From an uncultured bacterium (GTDB lineage Bacteria > Patescibacteriota > Microgenomatia > UBA1400 > PJMF01), in NCBI GenBank assembly GCA_903891335.1, contig CAITDX010000018.1, positions 1-22,716 of the forward strand: 22,716 nucleotides of DNA, written 5' to 3'. Below are positions 15,514 through 22,586 of this stretch, piece after piece. The first letter of the stretch is position 1. Every line of letters begins with the position of its first letter. The notes beneath the pieces are model-generated. The model did no database searches. It saw only the letters and a list, made by a program, of their open reading frames with translations, and had not been told where the DNA came from. The translations under genes were made by a program, and so were the position numbers.

Positions 15514-17469
15514 ATGGTCATTTTGGAAAATGTTTTATTTATCGGCTTATTGCTTATTTGTTTCTCACTCTTGCAGTACCTGTCTGATAAAAAAAAGTTA
15601 CCCTATACCATTGTGATTCTGGCTTTTGGTTTAATTGCCAAAGAAGCGCTAGAATTGCTCCATTTGCCGACAGAGCTTGACTTGAGCAGCGACATTACTT
15701 ATTTTTTCTTGTTACCAATTTTACTCTTTGGCTCAGCTCTACACCTCAACTTCCATCAGTTCCGTCTCCAATTCAAAACTATTAGTTTCTTGGCAACCTT
15801 TGGCATTTTGATTGCCATTGTAGTGACTGGCGGCCTGGTTTCACTAAGCCTGGGCTTTGATATTCAAACAGGACTACTTTTTGGGGCACTCATCTCTGCC
15901 ACCGATCCAATCGCAGTACTATCACTTTTCAAAAGTTTGGGTGGGCCACGCCGATTAGCTTTACTTGCTGACGGCGAGAGTATGATTAATGACGCGACTG
16001 CAGTAGTGATTTTTCGCATTTTGACGGCCATTGTGATTGGCGGCGAAGCGATTTCCGAAGAAACGCTCATTCACTCAGTTAGTGAATTTGCCTATGTCTT
16101 TTTTGGTAGCTTATTGGCCGGAGCACTACTTGGGTATTTGACCTCAGTAGTTTTGGCGAAAATCGAAAATGATCTAGTGGTAGAGACAACCTTAACTCTT
16201 GGAGCTGCCCTGGTAATTTTCACTGCTACCGAACATTACTTCCACTTGTCGGGAGTTATTTCCGCCGTGGTGGCCGGGTTGTTTGTTGGTAATCTGGGTC
16301 GCTCGCGCATTTCTCCTAAGGTTGCTCATTTTGTCCACGAACTTTGGGATTATTTAGGATTCTTGGCAGTTTCATTGGTATTTTTCTTCGCTACCTTCCA
16401 TCTCGACATTGCATTTTTGGTTGAAATTTTCCCAAATTGGCTCTATGCTGTGGGAGCAGTGCTCATTGCTCGAGCCTTGTCGGTGTATATTTCCGTTTTT
16501 ATCACCAATCATTTCAGTTTCTTCAAAGATGAGCCTAATGTCCCACTTTCTTGGCAGCACATCCTGAATTGGGGTGGTTTACGCGGAGTGATTCCACTGG
16601 TTTTAGTGTTTTCTTTACCTGACAGCTATCAGTACAAAGAAAGCATGTTTCAGTTAACCTTCGCAGTCTTGCTCTTCACTCTTTTCATCAATGGTTCGAC
16701 GATTGCTTGGTTACTCAAAAAACTCAAGCTACACCTGCCTTCCACTATGGAAAAAGTTCAGAAACTCTATGATGATATTTTTGACCTAGAAGCAGCCATC
16801 CGCAAACTCAAAAAAGGTAACCTAGTTGGCATTGCTCGCAATCAAGTCAAGAAAAAAATTACTGAGTGGCAAGAGCAAGAAAAAACAATTTTGGCGCAGA
16901 TCAATCAAGTAGATAAGGGTCACTATGCTCGCTCACTGGCAATGCAAAGCCTGATTATCGAGCGCAGTGTCTACGAAAAGCTCCTTGAGCGCGAAGAAAT
17001 GAGTGAAGCAGCTTTCTTTGAGCTCGATGTCCAACTCGATATCCAAGCTGACGCCATCGAGTATCCAGAACTACAAGTGCGCACCACTGACAGAAAAGGT
17101 CGCATCAAGGACTCTAAGCTTTTCAGACAGAGAGTTTTGGAGCTGCAAAAAGCCATTGCTCATAGTGGCTTCATGCGTCGCTTCTTCGTCCATAGTCAAG
17201 AACGCCTTTTTGCTGATCGTTTCATGCTCGTGCGAGGACGCCTAATCGGTTCACAACGGGTATTACGCTACCTCGAAGCACTCCAGGTCAAAACCAGTAG
17301 CCCACACCTCATTCGTGAGATTGATGTCTTGATCGAGCAATATCAACAGTATCAGCGTAAGGCCGAAACCGAAATTGCTCAACTCAAGCAATCTGTCGAT
17401 TTAAGTGAATACAAACACAAGGTCTTAGAAAAAGCTCTTACTCATGAGCACTCGCCTTGGGCTTACTAG
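15514..17469 (+). CDS. CPA1-family Na+(K+)/H+ antiporter, NhaP-like, with long C-terminal tail
   Basis: The protein has 651 residues. About 12 membrane segments fill residues 1-410, with SATDPIAVL (128-136) and ESMINDATAVVIF (155-167), whose Asn159-Asp160 pair is the ion-binding site of electroneutral CPA1 exchangers. WGGLRGVIPL (353-362) is the conserved Arg motif. The remaining 240 residues are hydrophilic, highly charged and mostly helical (REEMSEAAFFELDVQLD and repeated Glu/Gln/Lys stretches), longer than in most NhaP proteins and likely a cytoplasmic regulatory or coiled-coil domain. It would exchange Na+ or K+ for protons at the cytoplasmic membrane. It has its own promoter and its TAG stop shares CTAG with the convergent gene, so its presence in a glycan locus may be incidental. 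Confidence 0.93.
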   Translation: MVILENVLFIGLLLICFSLLQYLSDKKKLPYTIVILAFGLIAKEALELLHLPTELDLSSDITYFFLLPILLFGSALHLNFHQFRLQFKTISFLATFGILIAIVVTGGLVSLSLGFDIQTGLLFGALISATDPIAVLSLFKSLGGPRRLALLADGESMINDATAVVIFRILTAIVIGGEAISEETLIHSVSEFAYVFFGSLLAGALLGYLTSVVLAKIENDLVVETTLTLGAALVIFTATEHYFHLSGVISAVVAGLFVGNLGRSRISPKVAHFVHELWDYLGFLAVSLVFFFATFHLDIAFLVEIFPNWLYAVGAVLIARALSVYISVFITNHFSFFKDEPNVPLSWQHILNWGGLRGVIPLVLVFSLPDSYQYKESMFQLTFAVLLFTLFINGSTIAWLLKKLKLHLPSTMEKVQKLYDDIFDLEAAIRKLKKGNLVGIARNQVKKKITEWQEQEKTILAQINQVDKGHYARSLAMQSLIIERSVYEKLLEREEMSEAAFFELDVQLDIQADAIEYPELQVRTTDRKGRIKDSKLFRQRVLELQKAIAHSGFMRRFFVHSQERLFADRFMLVRGRLIGSQRVLRYLEALQVKTSSPHLIREIDVLIEQYQQYQRKAETEIAQLKQSVDLSEYKHKVLEKALTHEHSPWAY

Positions 17470-18875
17470 GGCTTACCGGTTTTATCTAAAACTACAATTT
17501 CCAAATTTTCTTTACAATGGAAGCGACTGCTTTCTTGACTCTGACCAAATTGACTGAGCTCATAGAAACTGGTTTTGCCATGCTCATAAACATCATCATC
17601 GAGGACAACCGCCATGGTAGTAGCGCTCTCTGGAGCAGTGGCGACATCCCGAAGCTGACAGCCAGCCTGACTTAGCAAATATTGCCATTCCATGGCATTG
17701 TGATAGGGGTGATGTGATGACTGATTACTGACAAAAAGCGGCTCAGTCTGGGTCGCGCAGAAAGCAGCAGCACACTCCTGCAGTTCTTTGATGGTGTGGC
17801 GAGCTGGCCCGAAAATTTGCAAGCGCAGAGCTGCGGGTAAGAAAATCAGATAAAACACTACGGCCACCACATAGATATAGCGGGCCTGCAGGAAACTAAT
17901 CATGATAAACAAAAAGGTCAAAAAGGGGAAAATGTAATGCGAGTGAATGCTGACTGGAGCAAAAATGGTCAGAATAAACGTTGTCAGAAAAAGCAGCCCC
18001 GCAGCCAGGAGAAAACGATTGTTCTCTCGCTGGTAACTACGATAGACGAAATAAGCCAGGAGAGCCAAAATCGCCAGCACATAGCCCCAGTGAATGCTCA
18101 GTGACAAACTCAGCAGGCGAGTGAAGCGCGTCGCAAAAACATTCCCTGCCTGCACCGCTGCCTCACCAAAAAGAAGTGATTTGGTCAAGAAAAACTGATG
18201 GCGCAACTCAAAAACCAAGGTTGGTAAATTGACAATTCCCAAAGAAATCATCACTGCGTTCAGATACCGCCAAATACTTTGACGGCGGCGATAGAGGGCA
18301 TAGAGGATAAATGCCAACAAGGCTGGAGCCGCTGAGTAAGAAAACGCCGTGGCCAAACTGACGGCAAAAGCACTGACATATAAAAGGAGATATCTGGTCG
18401 ACTTCTGCTCGAAATACACCACCAGACTATAAAACGCCACCGCCAAGCTCACACTCACAAACGAAGGATTCCAAATGAAGCGACCCTGAATGATGTATTC
18501 GGGGTGCACGGTCATCAATAGAAATACTAAGAGCAGTGATTTTTCTAGGCGAGGATAAGGACGCAGTAAATAGAGACCAAGGGCAAAAGCCAAGACATAG
18601 ATGACAAGATAAGCGATGAGGCTGGCGTACACCGAACCACCTGTTATCAGATAGAAGGGGAAGAGCAAATAAAAATAAATCGCTGACTGATTGAAGGGCA
18701 GCGCACTGGTCTGTGGACCAAGCAGCGGCGGTTTGCCAGTTTCTCGCCACTGCCAGAGTACCAGGAAGTCACGACCAATGTCGTTGAAGAAGTGCAAGGA
18801 CTCAGTAATCTGATAGGTGCGAGTCCAGATGAAGAGAGCGATGACGAGAAGGGCGGCTAGATAGAGATTACGCAT
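17466..18875 (-). CDS. GT-C-like polytopic membrane protein (GT39/ArnT-related)
   Basis: This 469-residue protein has an N-terminal helix and an outer loop FFNDIGRDFLVLWQWRETG (29-47), whose Asp residues occupy the position of the GT-C catalytic acid. KPPLLGPQTSALPFNQSAIY (48-67) is a pattern found in ArnT/PMT-like proteins of uncultured bacteria. About ten membrane segments and an outer C-terminal domain of roughly 110 residues follow, with several Cys residues (CAAAFCATQ, GCQL, FHCKEN) that could form disulfides. A polyprenyl-phosphate-sugar-dependent glycosyltransferase is the best guess. It starts 3 bases after the stop of the upstream gene and is the last gene of the glf operon. Its stop overlaps the antiporter's stop. 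Confidence 0.78.
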   Translation of the reverse strand: MRNLYLAALLVIALFIWTRTYQITESLHFFNDIGRDFLVLWQWRETGKPPLLGPQTSALPFNQSAIYFYLLFPFYLITGGSVYASLIAYLVIYVLAFALGLYLLRPYPRLEKSLLLVFLLMTVHPEYIIQGRFIWNPSFVSVSLAVAFYSLVVYFEQKSTRYLLLYVSAFAVSLATAFSYSAAPALLAFILYALYRRRQSIWRYLNAVMISLGIVNLPTLVFELRHQFFLTKSLLFGEAAVQAGNVFATRFTRLLSLSLSIHWGYVLAILALLAYFVYRSYQRENNRFLLAAGLLFLTTFILTIFAPVSIHSHYIFPFLTFLFIMISFLQARYIYVVAVVFYLIFLPAALRLQIFGPARHTIKELQECAAAFCATQTEPLFVSNQSSHHPYHNAMEWQYLLSQAGCQLRDVATAPESATTMAVVLDDDVYEHGKTSFYELSQFGQSQESSRFHCKENLEIVVLDKTGKP

Positions 18876-18878
18876 AAT

Positions 18879-19505
18879 TTAGAGTGGCTGCACTGACAAA
18901 ATAATATCACGCAACATCTTGGTTAAGCGAAAATCTTCGACATAGAGCAACTCAAGCTTGAGATAGCGAACATTTCCCTCTCCATCAGTGAAACGATAGA
19001 AATACGCTTCGACATTTTGACCTGGAGCATTGGCTTGTTTCTCCTTGCCTTTATAGAAGACAATCTGTCCATACTCGGTGCTCAGCTGCTCAGTTTCAAC
19101 GAAATCAAGATCAACTAGGTAGCGCTCTTGTTCCTTTTGCCAAAAGTCATCAGTGAAACGCTCAGGATCTTCATAGATAGTTAGCTCAAATAATCCTCTG
19201 GAAGGGGCGATCATGGTGAAGTTGATTGGGTAAGGACTCATGGCATAGGTCTTAGTGGTGTCATTATTGCTAAAAAAGAGCGCTAGATGCCAACCCAATG
19301 GATACTTGAAGCTAAAACTCAAATAGTGAGCGGTGGCGTATTCCTGTTTTTCTTCCTGGGTTTTTTTGTAGTCGGCATATTCGGCTTGTAATCTGCCATA
19401 ATTTTGTTTTTCCTGATAGATTTGCCACAATAAAAAACCAGCCAAGGCCATGGTGGCCAGGGTAAGAAGGAAATAGGTGAGATTATTTTTCATTACCTGT
19501 ACCAT
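18879..19505 (-). CDS. Membrane-anchored protein of unknown function, possible PsbP-like fold
   Basis: With start 19505 (MVQVMKNNLTYFLLTLAT) the product has 208 residues. An ATG at 19493 is an equally simple alternative, while the earlier ATG at 19562 would overlap glf by 50 bases and adds a Lys/Ser-rich stretch without a clear role. One membrane helix (about 9-28) is followed by a short coiled-coil-like segment (EKQNYGRLQAEYADYKKTQ) and a beta-rich extracytoplasmic domain beginning YLSFSFKYPLGWHL. That last pattern resembles PsbP-like and related domains of other envelope proteins. I do not recognise a specific family. It lies between glf and a GT-C gene and is likely co-transcribed with them. 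Confidence 0.75.
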   Translation of the reverse strand: MVQVMKNNLTYFLLTLATMALAGFLLWQIYQEKQNYGRLQAEYADYKKTQEEKQEYATAHYLSFSFKYPLGWHLALFFSNNDTTKTYAMSPYPINFTMIAPSRGLFELTIYEDPERFTDDFWQKEQERYLVDLDFVETEQLSTEYGQIVFYKGKEKQANAPGQNVEAYFYRFTDGEGNVRYLKLELLYVEDFRLTKMLRDIILSVQPL

Positions 19506-19512
19506 AGCATTT

Positions 19513-20637
19513 TTAGCGTACTTTTGCGCGGAGTTTTTTGAAAAGCGCGAGTGCCTCAGCAATCGCTTGATCCATATTGATATAGCGATAAGTGCCTAAG
19601 CGGCCAACGAAATAGATACCTTGTTCACGAAGTGAAGCTGCTTTGGCTTGATATTTTTGTAGCAGTGCATGATTACGTTGACGAGGGACAGGATAATAGG
19701 GTTCACCATCCCAAGTCGGATATTCTTTGGAGATAATGGTTTGCTGGATGGCCTGCTGGGGCGGATAAAAATGCTTGTACTCGATAATGCGGGTAAAGGG
19801 ATAGTTTAAACTTGGATAATTAACGGCGCCAACCTCCTGATAATAGGCTAGGTCATGACGCTCGAAGTGAAAATCCAGTGACCGATATTCGAGATGCCCA
19901 AACTCGTAATCAAAATATTGATCAATCGGGCCAGTGTAAAAAATGTGATCAAAGATAGACATATCTTGTTGCGCTCGCCAAGTGAAAAAATCAGTGTCCA
20001 ACTGAACACTAATATTGGGATGATCGAGCATGTTCTCGACTAGACCCGCAAAGCCATTCTCTGGTAGAGCCTGATACTGATCGGTGAAGTAGCGGTTGTC
20101 ACGATTGAAACGAACGGGGTTGCGCTTAATCACCGCTGCATCAAGCTCGCTAGGATCAAGCGCCCATTGTTTCTGACTATAATTCTCAAAAATTGCCTGA
20201 TAAAGTTCCTGACCAACCTGCGAAAGGACATAATCCTGACTACTGGTGACTTGCTTAAGCTTGGTCGTTTTCTTCGCCAAAAAAGCCTGCATCGCCGCAG
20301 CAGTCTTCAGCTTGAGGCTAAAAAAAGCATTGATGGTGTTGAGGTTGATGGGGAGATTGAGTAGTTGCTGACTAACTTTGACTAGAACCTGGTGCTCATA
20401 GGGTCGCCAAGTCGCAAAGCGCTGGACGTAATCCCAGACTTCCTGACTATTGGTGTGGAAGAGATGCGCCCCATAATTGGAGACGCGAATGCCGGTTTCC
20501 TGATCGAGATGATCGTAGCAATTACCAGCCGAGTGAGGACGTTTGTCCAGCACCAACACTGAATCACCAGCGGTAGCAAAGCACTCCGCGAGAGTCGCTC
20601 CTGAGAGACCAGCGCCAATGATGAGGATGCGAGACAT
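19513..20637 (-). CDS. glf: UDP-galactopyranose mutase
   Basis: Glf is an FAD enzyme of the cytoplasm that interconverts UDP-galactopyranose and UDP-galactofuranose, the donor for galactofuranose in surface glycans. The 374 residues match the usual length. ILIIGAGLSGATLAE (4-18) is the FAD dinucleotide-binding fold, followed by LDKRPHSAGN (30-39) and YGAHLFHT (55-62). Conserved substrate-site stretches are QKQWALDPSEL (155-165), KRNPVRFNRDNRYF (171-184), YTGPIDQYFD (234-243), FTRIIEYKHF (281-290) and the C-terminal FAD contact FVGRLGTYRYINMDQAI (343-359). Arg172 and Arg283 probably correspond to the two catalytic-site arginines known from Klebsiella Glf. It begins a minus-strand operon with a -10 box 6 bases before the start codon. 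Confidence 0.97.
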   Translation of the reverse strand: MSRILIIGAGLSGATLAECFATAGDSVLVLDKRPHSAGNCYDHLDQETGIRVSNYGAHLFHTNSQEVWDYVQRFATWRPYEHQVLVKVSQQLLNLPINLNTINAFFSLKLKTAAAMQAFLAKKTTKLKQVTSSQDYVLSQVGQELYQAIFENYSQKQWALDPSELDAAVIKRNPVRFNRDNRYFTDQYQALPENGFAGLVENMLDHPNISVQLDTDFFTWRAQQDMSIFDHIFYTGPIDQYFDYEFGHLEYRSLDFHFERHDLAYYQEVGAVNYPSLNYPFTRIIEYKHFYPPQQAIQQTIISKEYPTWDGEPYYPVPRQRNHALLQKYQAKAASLREQGIYFVGRLGTYRYINMDQAIAEALALFKKLRAKVR

Positions 20638-20643
20638 GAGGGT

Positions 20644-20649
20644 ATTATA
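20644..20649 (-). promoter_or_regulatory. -10 box of the glf operon, predicted leaderless
   Basis: On the minus strand a perfect TATAAT (preceded by AAG) is followed by ACCCTC and the glf ATG at 20637, so only 6 bases separate the box from the start codon. There is no Shine-Dalgarno sequence and no clear -35 at 16-18 bases. It is divergent from the 46-residue ORF promoter at 20671-20699. Confidence 0.55.
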
Positions 20650-20670
20650 CTTTCTTTAAATGAGGTAAAC

Positions 20671-20699
20671 TAGGCAAATCAGTAAAATTTCTCTACAAT
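20671..20699 (+). promoter_or_regulatory. Promoter for the 46-residue ORF, predicted leaderless
   Basis: TAGGCA (20671-20676, four of six matches), a 17-base spacer and TACAAT (20694-20699) lie 10 bases before the ATG at 20710. The arrangement equals that of the larger genes of this window. The region between glf and this ORF (20638-20709) is strongly AT-rich, as expected for a divergent promoter region. Confidence 0.45.
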
Positions 20700-20709
20700 A
20701 ATTTACTAT

Positions 20710-20850
20710 ATGACAGAAGCTGAACGAACTCTCGGAATGATTGCAGGCTTAACTCCAGATAGACTCAACGCTTTTTTCGAAACACTTGGACCTGAAGGAA
20801 TCGATGCATTGAGACCACAACTTCTCACTGCAATGAGCTTAGGCAACTAA
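20710..20850 (+). CDS. Possible small protein of 46 residues, unknown function
   Basis: An ATG at 20710 opens 46 codons ending in TAA at 20848-20850. The product starts MTEAERTLGMIAGLTPDRLN and ends QLLTAMSLGN; it is predicted mostly helical, with two or three short amphipathic helices and no membrane segment, signal peptide or Cys. A -10 box with a reasonable -35 stands upstream, the usual arrangement here, and the N-terminus looks natural. I recognise no family. It could be a regulatory peptide, a leftover from a longer broken gene (a different frame stays open from 20796 to about 20970), or noise. Confidence is limited because short ORFs arise by chance. Confidence 0.4.
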   Translation: MTEAERTLGMIAGLTPDRLNAFFETLGPEGIDALRPQLLTAMSLGN

Positions 20851-20887
20851 ATCAAGCCCTCACAAAACTTCAAAATAATGCCCGGGG

Positions 20888-20912
20888 TAACGAATGGGGT
20901 CAGAGTCAAATT
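20888..20912. mobile_element. Possible IS200/REP-associated transposase flank remnant
   Basis: The stretch contains GGGGTCAGAGTCAAATT (20896-20912), which I recall as a recurrent sequence beside Y1-type (IS200/REP-associated) transposases in many unrelated bacterial genomes. Here there is no transposase gene beside it, so it would be a remnant or a solo end. This rests on memory, not on a search. The rest of 20851-21045 holds no gene or hairpin that I can support. Confidence 0.3.
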
Positions 20913-21010
20913 CAGCTCTTTTCAAAGCTTAGTGAATTGCTACAAAGATCAAAGCCACAAGAAAGTATTTGGAGACAAAATCTTTAGAACAATTAAAGCA
21001 TCCACTTGTT

Positions 21011-21039
21011 TTCAAAATCAATCATGGATGGTATACAAT
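21011..21039 (+). promoter_or_regulatory. Promoter for the wzm-wzt operon, predicted leaderless
   Basis: TTCAAA (21011-21016, four of six matches), a 17-base spacer and TACAAT (21034-21039, within TATACAAT) stand 6 bases before the ATG at 21046. This placement favours 21046 over the in-frame ATGs at 20878 and 21028 as the start of the permease, since the latter would lie upstream of the predicted transcript start. Confidence 0.55.
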
Positions 21040-21045
21040 GAACTA

Positions 21046-21846
21046 ATGCTTGCTATCGTTAAAGAAATCCGAGACATCATTAAGTGGCGCGAATTGCTTG
21101 CTCAGATGGTGGGTCGCGAGGTTAAGGCTCGCTATAAACAGTCCATTCTTGGCTATTTTTGGATCATTCTCAACCCACTGGCGCAAATGCTGGTGATGAG
21201 TTTTGCGTTTTCCATCATCCTGAGAATCCCTACCAATGCTACCGGCAACATTCCCTACTCAGTGTTTCTTTTTGTTGCACTACTGCCTTGGACTCTTTTT
21301 GCTAATTCATTGAGTTCTGCCTGCAGCTCGCTGGTTAACTCTGCCTCTCTAATCACTAAAGTCTACTTTCCACGGACAATCCTGGTTTTATCGACTGTGT
21401 CAGCAAAGATGATTGATTTCGCCCTGGCTCTAAGTGTTCTCGTGATCTATATGATTGTCTATCAGCTCCCAGTTACGCTCAATATTTTATGGGTGATTCC
21501 AATTTTTCTGATTCAGCAAATTTTTACCATGGGATTATCGCTCTTTTTTGCTGCCGCTAATTTACTTTATCGAGACATTCAATATCTACTATCCCTCCTG
21601 CTGGTTTTGTGGATGTACGTCACTCCCGTCATCTATCCCGCTGATTTGGTGCCAGAAAAATATCAACTGGTCTTCCAACTCAATCCGATGGCAGTCATTA
21701 TCAATGCCTATCGCCAAACTGTTTTGGGCGGAGGTATGCCCAATTTACTCAGTATCAGTATTGCACTGGCTGTGTCACTTTTGGTTTTATTGATTGGTTT
21801 CGCGTATTTCAAGTCAAGAGAAAAAATCTTTTCGGATAACATCTAA
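21046..21846 (+). CDS. wzm: ABC-2 type polysaccharide export permease (Wzm-like)
   Basis: The permease forms the membrane channel that exports a lipid-linked polysaccharide, powered by the adjacent ATPase. From ATG 21046 it has 266 residues, the normal length; starting at 20878 would add 56 residues lacking family character. The cytoplasmic N-terminus WRELLAQMVGREVKARYKQS (14-33) is the amphipathic interface block of this family, followed by LGYFWIILNPLAQML and six hydrophobic segments. Late motifs are LLYRDIQYLL, YVTPVIYP and LNPMAVIINAYRQTVL, all typical of Wzm/TagG/KpsM-like permeases. The ATPase gene follows after 2 bases. The exported glycan is presumably the product of the surrounding glycosyltransferases. 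Confidence 0.93.
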   Translation: MLAIVKEIRDIIKWRELLAQMVGREVKARYKQSILGYFWIILNPLAQMLVMSFAFSIILRIPTNATGNIPYSVFLFVALLPWTLFANSLSSACSSLVNSASLITKVYFPRTILVLSTVSAKMIDFALALSVLVIYMIVYQLPVTLNILWVIPIFLIQQIFTMGLSLFFAAANLLYRDIQYLLSLLLVLWMYVTPVIYPADLVPEKYQLVFQLNPMAVIINAYRQTVLGGGMPNLLSISIALAVSLLVLLIGFAYFKSREKIFSDNI

Positions 21847-21848
21847 TT

Positions 21849-22586
21849 ATGTCAGAGACTGTGATTACATTTCAAAACGTCACTAAAAAATTTGCCTTTC
21901 AGAGTCAAAAAACCTTTAAAGAGTTTTTACCAGCCCTAATTAGAGGCGAAGAAACCAGCAAAGGCTTCACTGCTCTCGACAATATCAGTTTCGAGATCAA
22001 AAAGGGGGAGAGCGTGGGCATCATTGGGCCAAATGGCTCCGGGAAATCAACCATTCTCAAGCTGATTGCTGGAGTGATGTCGCCAACCACGGGAAAGATT
22101 CAGGTAAAAGGCCAAATTTCGCCACTCATCGAGCTTGGAGCTGGCATGCACCCAGAGTTAACTGGTCGAGAAAATATCTACCTCAATGGGGCTATCCTAG
22201 GGCTCAAAAGGAAGCAAATCGATGCCAACCTACAGAGCATTATTGATTTCTCAGAAATAGCAGAATTTATCGACCAACCCGTCAAACATTATTCTTCGGG
22301 CATGTACATGCGCCTAGCTTTTGCGATTGCCATCCACGTCAATCCAGAAATATTGATTGTTGATGAGATCTTGGCAGTGGGTGACGACGCCTTCCAAAAA
22401 AAATGTTTTAGAAAGATGGAAGAATTTAAACGAAACAAAATAACCATTATTTTTGTATCTCACTCTTTAGAACAGGTAAAGATGTTTTGTGACAAGGCTA
22501 TTTATATTAATCATAGTAAATTGATTTCTCAAGGAGAAGTGGATAATGTTTGTCAAGAATACGAACAAACTATCAATAAAAAATGA
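21849..22586 (+). CDS. wzt: ABC polysaccharide export ATP-binding protein (Wzt-like, short form)
   Basis: This 245-residue cytoplasmic ATPase powers the Wzm permease. Walker A is GPNGSGKST (60-68), the signature is YSSGM (148-152), Walker B is ILIVDEILAVGD (168-179), and the switch His is His205 in VSHS. SPLIELGAGMHPELTGRENI (91-110) is the conserved block of polysaccharide exporters. The protein stops right after the nucleotide-binding domain and lacks the C-terminal carbohydrate-binding domain of E. coli O9a-type Wzt, so export probably does not rely on recognition of a capped chain end by Wzt. Base composition drops to about 30 percent GC from roughly 22390 to the end of the gene. Its stop overlaps the next start in ATGA. 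Confidence 0.95.
   Translation: MSETVITFQNVTKKFAFQSQKTFKEFLPALIRGEETSKGFTALDNISFEIKKGESVGIIGPNGSGKSTILKLIAGVMSPTTGKIQVKGQISPLIELGAGMHPELTGRENIYLNGAILGLKRKQIDANLQSIIDFSEIAEFIDQPVKHYSSGMYMRLAFAIAIHVNPEILIVDEILAVGDDAFQKKCFRKMEEFKRNKITIIFVSHSLEQVKMFCDKAIYINHSKLISQGEVDNVCQEYEQTINKK

Noticed and set aside
19506..19562. Longer N-terminus of the unknown membrane protein starting at 19562
   Set aside because: It would overlap glf by 50 bases and put a non-signal-like stretch before the membrane helix; ATG 19505 or 19493 is simpler.
20878..21045. Upstream extension of the permease to ATG 20878 or 21028
   Set aside because: The added residues lack family character, cover the repeat-like sequence and the predicted promoter, and ATG 21046 gives the normal permease length.
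20710..21846. Readthrough of TAA 20848 fusing the 46-residue ORF with the permease, since they share a frame
   Set aside because: The intervening sequence reads as non-coding and has its own promoter-like signals; a shared frame has a one-in-three chance.
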